A model generated the notes under the pieces. That model did no database searches and had not been told where the DNA came from. It saw only the letters and a list, made by a program, of their open reading frames with translations. Below, piece after piece: positions 59,536-64,000 of a DNA stretch of 64,000 nucleotides (positions within the stretch are counted from its first letter, which is position 1; each line of letters starts with the position of its first letter). This DNA comes from Nitzschia sp. DOCU1. Lineage: Eukaryota > Bacillariophyta > Bacillariophyceae > Bacillariales > Bacillariaceae. The stretch is from contig OX595993.1 in NCBI GenBank assembly GCA_951394045.1, positions 248,001-312,000 of the forward strand. The letters are read 5' to 3'. The translations under genes were made by a program, and so were the position numbers.

Positions 59536-59815
59536 GCAATGAGGCGGGCACTCTAGACTGACTGTCTGACAAGACAAAGAACGATTGACTTCCCATCGTG
59601 CCACCATTGCTTATTGCCACGAAATCCTTCATGATGATTGCAATAAAGCAAGTCACCTACAGGTTTTCTCTAGTGGTTTCATCGACGGTGAATGTCATGG
59701 TATTGAGTCGGCATGATTTTTTGGCGGCACCGCTCTTGGCAGCCGCATCAATTCGAAACGATTTTGTGCAACAACAACCCCGAAAACCACTGTCACGAGA
59801 CGAGTCTGGAGAATC

Positions 59816-60610
59816 ATGACCTCCCCATCTACCTGGGTGGGTATCTTGGGCGTGATGATCATTGTTGTTCTCTTGTCCTACAAGTGGAACTTCGCCTTTG
59901 TGATTGGTATCAGTTTTGTGACGTTCATCTCTTGGTTCCGTGAGACTGCCATCACCTACTTCCCCGACACTGATGCCGGCAATGACCGCTTTGATTACTT
60001 GTCTCAAGTGGTATCCATTGAAGGTCTCGACAAGGTCATGGCTCCTTTCACCAACGAGATCGCCCAAATGGTGTTGCCTTGCTGGTCACCTTCTTGTATG
60101 TTGACTTTTTGGATACCTTGGGCAGCTTGATGGGCATTGTCTCTGACATGGGTTACGTCAATGAAGGCGGCGACTTTCCCAGGTCTTGCATGCCATTTGC
60201 TGCTGACGCTCTTGCTACCTTGTGTGGATCCTTCTTTGGCTTGTCCCCCACCACTTCTTACATCGAGAGTGCCGCTGGAGTCAAGGCCAGAGCCAGTACG
60301 GGATTGACCGCCATCATCTGCGGTATCTTCTTCTTGATGTCCGTGTTCTTTGCTCCCATCATTGCCAGCATTCCTCCGTGGGCCACCGGTGGATCGTTGA
60401 TTGTTGTTGGTGCCATCATGATGGCCAAGTCGTTGAAGGATGTCAAGTGGCACAACCCTGCCCATGCTGCTACTGCCTTCTTCATGGTTACTATCATGCC
60501 TTTGACGTACTCAATCGCTCATGGCTTGATTGCCGGTATCGGATGCTGGATCGTCTACCAGAGTGCCTTTTACATCTTGTCCTTGTTTGGCATCGAGAAG
60601 CCTACTCTTG
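59816..60610 (+). pseudogene. AzgA-type purine permease (NCS2) fragment with frameshift
   Basis: The first part (WVGILGVMIIVVLLSYKWNF, then ISWFRETAITYFPDT) corresponds to the middle of an AzgA-like permease. Near 60068 the frame shifts by one base and continues with LLVTFLYVDFLDTLGSLMGI, FFGLSPTTSYIESAAGVKAR and ATGGSLIVVGAIMMAK, to FGIEKP. These are the conserved transmembrane and Asp/Ser-Thr motifs of guanine/hypoxanthine permeases. The N-terminal half and the C-terminal tail are missing. At about 60610 the sequence passes directly into a Kre6-like fragment. Confidence 0.85.
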
Positions 60611-61875
60611 GCCATTTTCCACCAATGTTTGTGGTGAACGCACCAAAGACAGTCAGTTGGTCAACTCGTGCAACAATGCAGAGAGATTTCCTGGCAGGCC
60701 AGTGGGGTGCGGCCGAGGTGCACCTGAGATTGATATCTTGGAAGTCATGTTGATGGACGAGTACTTTACCAATCCAATTCTAAGTACTTCCCTTAAATTT
60801 CGCCGGGAGTGCCCGACGACAAGAGGCCAGCGTTGGGCCACGAACCGACTATTGTTTTCGTTTCTTTGAACGCTGGGGCTTACATCATATTTACATTGTC
60901 GCTACTTCCTTGGGCAGAAACAAACATGGTATTCCCCAAAGTTTGGCGAAAAAGCTACTGGCAACACTTACTCTTACGGAACCGTGTCATACCCTATGGA
61001 TCAAACCAAAATTCCCTATCGCACCGACTCCTTGTCGGCCAACAACGTTGCTTTGAATCAAGACTTCTTTGAAAACTTTTCATAATTTCCGCGTGGAGTG
61101 GGAGCCACCAGCAGAGCCAGGCTTTGGTGGCTATGTCAAGTGGTTCATTTACGGAAAACTCGTCACTGCCGTATATGGCGACGACCTTCAACGCACATCG
61201 CAGGCTGAAATTCCTAGTGAACCAATGTATTTGGTCATGAACCTTTTTGCCGTTTCGAAAGATTGGGGTTTTCCGGGTGCATATTATAAGAAGCGTCCCA
61301 AAAAGTGCTGGAGGTGTCTAGATCCCAATTGTGCATGTGCCCTACCAAAGGGATTCTGTGACGCGATTTCCACCTCTATGGAAATCGGTTCAGTCCGTGT
61401 CTATCAACCCGTCAATGAACGGGGCTACTCCATAGGATGCTCGCCACCCAAGGCCGACAAAGGAATTCATTGAGAGCCAAAAGTAAGTGTACAAACTGGC
61501 CGGGGATAAAAATCCTCTAAAGGAGGTTGCGATTGGGGGCGGCGCATGTCAAACGGACCGAGATTGCGGTACAGCTGAAAGGGGAGTATGCGGTTTCAAC
61601 GCAACGTGTCTTTGTGCTGCGAATTGAACGGGACCGCATTCCGTCGCTCCTGGTGGCTTTGACGAATGAACCGATCCATACTACTTTTCTGGAAGCAGCG
61701 GGGTTGAATGGACCTTTGTTCTGGTACTCCTCTTGTGCGTGGTCAGTATTTTTCAGTGGAAATCGGTTGCATGGGACAAGCCCGAAAAACAAATGCACAA
61801 TGCACAGGATCTTGGCCACTTTATCCACGTCGCAAAAAGATTTGTAAACAGCAAGGGATTCTTCGCTTCCGTTTG
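60611..61875 (+). pseudogene. Kre6/Skn1-like glucan enzyme (GH16-type) fragment
   Basis: Reading through several frames: GERTKDSQLVNSCNNAERFP, GCGRGAPEIDILEVM (the GH16 ExDxxE catalytic motif, near 60710-60750), DDKRPALGHEP, EKATGNTYSYGTVSYPMDQ, then HNFRVEWEPP, PSEPMYLVMNLFAVSKDWGF, CWRCLDPNCACALPKGF and GCSPPKADKG. After 61474 it continues with an EGF-like block (GGACQTDRDCGTAERGVCG) and a transmembrane segment (WTFVLVLLLCVVSIFQW), to a stop at 61873-61875. Fungal Kre6 and diatom homologues act in beta-1,6 branching of glucans. At least three frameshifts and the missing N-terminal half make this a pseudogene. Confidence 0.88.
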
Positions 61876-62116
61876 ATTCATATCAGCAAGGATGCCTACC
61901 AAAGGTAGCGACCACTCCACTTGTAGAGCCATAGAAATTTTTGAGATGTATTGATTTTCACAATGATGTCCTGTGGCGACTGGAACTTTCTTCGAACTGG
62001 AGGATTCGGGGGACCAACTTGCTAGAAGTAGATACATATGCTAGCCAGTTTTGAGTTTGGTAGCAGGATCCACAACTCGAAGGTTGCAGCTCCCAACAGC
62101 TTTGAAATTTCATTTC

Positions 62117-64000
62117 TTATGAATACGTCAAATTAGCATCAACAAGAAACTGGGGAAACCTGTATTTGCGCCGACAATCGTCATCCCAAATATCACCATT
62201 TGCCCGTACTCGGTAAAAGCAAATGTTGTCTTTCACCGTGACATTGGGAATGTGTTTCAGCACAAAATCATTCATGAAGAACTCGGAATGCATCTTTATC
62301 CATGGATGCCGTGAAGTATAGTACGGGACGCTTGGGAATCGACTCTTGGCCCAAACCTGAGCATACTCGTATTTGCCATAAAACATTCGATCGTTCACCA
62401 AAAAGCCAAACTGGGGAATAACAGCATCGCCATCAAAGATATTAATTGGTGTGACATATTGAACATCGGATCGAAATAGTCCTACTTGCTGGTATTCGAT
62501 ACCTCGACGTTGCTCGGTGTCTTGCATCAAGTCCCAAACTCGTTCAATGCTGTGCCACTGTTTAAAACTGTCAGTCTCACACATAGGGAAAACATCAACG
62601 TAGTAGCCATCTCATCCAAACACTACGTACCTGTTTATACATATTCTCAAGGGCTACCTGGTCCCATCCAAGGGTCCTGCGGGGCATCATGTCAGGCCCA
62701 GCATAGTAGCTCATGTTTCGTTTAGCAAAGAATTCTTCCGGTGTGTCCATGACAACATTGCTGGTCAGATCATAGACTTCAGTCGGGATAAGTGAGTTGT
62801 TCTTTTCACCTCCTCTTGGGTTTGATATGGAAGTGATGTTAAAGTTGTGCAAAAATATATCACACCTGTCATTTTCAGATACCTGGAGTATATTCTTCCG
62901 AATGGATGGAAGAACTATGTCTCGGAACTTCTTTGCAAGGCCAAAGAACAGCAGTGCGCATGTTTTTGTGTCACTGGATTTGTCACCTTCCTCAATTCGG
63001 CGAGGCTCAACCTTTACCAAGGCCCCAAACGTGCCTCCTCCATGAAGCATCATATCCTTTTGAACATACTTGGCCTTGTCCAAAATATATTTTGCTTGAT
63101 CTTTGGACAAGGAGGGCCAGAAAAGGGCTGCCCATGTCCTTTCTGCAAAGTGACCTTCTATGTTGTTCCCGTGGGAAAGACTCTTTAATATATTTGAGCG
63201 GATATTCCCAGGGACTTCCAGAGCAAGGGATGCTAGCACTGCGTAACTACCTCCATAACACACCGGGACGAGTTCAGCTGTTGAGAGGTAGGACAACCCA
63301 ACACTCATCTGCCATTCCCTTAAATTTTTGAACGAGGACTTGAACTCGTCCTCATTTGGATCATTCGGAATGAGAATGTCCTCATTGTAGTGGCTCATAT
63401 TGAAGCTGCCCAAGACCTCAGTTACATGGAATTGAGAATGACCCGGTTTGGGCATTTGATGACACGCAAAACCATTCATGGCTGTAAGTCGTAGCAGCTC
63501 GGCCAAATTGCGACACCTCCGGGGGGGGTGACTTTCGAGGTTGTCTTTCAGAAAAATAAGAATGTCATCTCTTTTTATATCCTGATCATTAGGAAGAACC
63601 TCAACCATCCAATATGCCATGGTGTGATCTACACCGCCAATGTTGGGCAATTTCATCAGATGAGTTCCCGGTGGCAACTGAACAGGATCAGGATCGATCC
63701 CACACTTTGATACAATGGTTAGGTTCCGCAAAGAGATATTGGCGAGATATTCACGGAGCCAAGAAAGGTCACTTTTACAGTGACTGATGACCACCGAGAC
63801 TCGCAGGGTAGAAAGGTAAACATAGACGCCCTTGCTGGCTCCACCATTCCACAAGCTTTCGATTGAATCATTGCTGGCATCCTCGTCCACATCAAGTACC
63901 GCTACACCAGCAACAGGCAACTTCAGGGTGACGAATTCATGGTCGTGTTTGTACTGAATCTCTTCCTCCATTCCAGGCAATAGGAAGAGTCTTGATGACT
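62117..64000 (-). CDS. Two-domain glycosyltransferase-like protein, 5' end outside window
   Basis: Exon 1 runs from the right edge to 62631; a 73-bp phase-0 intron (AAACAG|GTACGT, AAACAG|TGGCAC) leads to exon 2, 62557-62117. The visible protein has about 600 residues; the frame is open to the edge, so the start and any signal anchor are missing. The N-terminal half (VVISHCKSDLSWLREYL, IVSKCGIDPD, GGVDHTMAYWMVE, ILIFLKDN) resembles DUF3431-type proteins. The second half (CALLFFGLAKKFRDIVLPSI, CDIFLHNFN, then YQQVGLFRSDVQYVTPINIF and NDRMFYGKYEYA) resembles uncharacterised glycosyltransferase-like proteins of algae and plants. The splice is supported by the continuous MYKQ/WHSIERVWDLM reading. 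The substrate is unknown. Confidence 0.72.

Overview
This is a eukaryotic nuclear window, most likely from a diatom, probably a pennate one. The evidence is a few small spliced genes with short GT-AG introns (62-89 bp), membrane-anchored glycosylation-type enzymes, a Ser/Pro/Thr-rich wall-type protein, Kre6-like and AzgA-like gene remnants, and a dense load of Ty1/copia, Ty3/gypsy and LINE retroelements of the kinds found in stramenopile algae. The species cannot be fixed from the sequence alone. I found no rRNA, tRNA or CRISPR feature.

Layout. 1-4.1 kb: remains of two copia elements (RT-RNase H with a frameshift; a gag and protease with several breaks). 4.4-7.2 kb: two convergent host genes, a membrane-anchored O-fucosyltransferase-like protein (+) and a two-exon FkbM-type methyltransferase-like protein (-). 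7.4-14.0 kb: a recent copia element with identical 155-bp LTRs, inserted just upstream of the methyltransferase. 14-23 kb: decayed DNA with a broken hypothetical gene, foldback repeats, a TPR scrap, a copia 3' end with a 183-bp tandem duplication, and an ABCG transporter pseudogene carrying LTR-like sequence. 23.3-31.8 kb: a full-length 8.5-kb LINE with two intact ORFs and a 21-bp target-site duplication. 32.1-42.4 kb: three host genes on the minus strand: a large repeat-rich wall or adhesion-type protein, an SGNH-hydrolase-like protein, and a four-exon membrane-tethered protein kinase. 43.9-47.2 kb: a gypsy protease scrap and a decayed reverse-transcriptase element with a possible PD-(D/E)XK nuclease tail. 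47.9-53.7 kb: gypsy-1 (minus strand, 618-bp LTRs, one frameshift). 54.3-59.3 kb: gypsy-2 (plus strand, identical 183-bp LTRs, one intact gag-pol ORF). 59.4-61.9 kb: three unrelated gene fragments head to tail (homoserine dehydrogenase, AzgA purine permease, Kre6-like glucan enzyme). 62.1-64.0 kb: a two-exon host gene running off the right edge.

The host genes do not form an obvious pathway, although several (O-FucT-like, SGNH, the possible glycosyltransferase at the right end, the wall protein) suit secretory-pathway glycan or cell-surface work. Four retroelements (copia-1, LINE, gypsy-1, gypsy-2) have recognisable target-site duplications and look young, so the region has been actively invaded. 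The most unusual signals are an identically placed 12-bp palindrome directly after the 5' LTR of both gypsy elements where a tRNA primer site is expected, in-frame UGA codons in the young copia element, the intact LINE, and the run of three captured-looking gene fragments.
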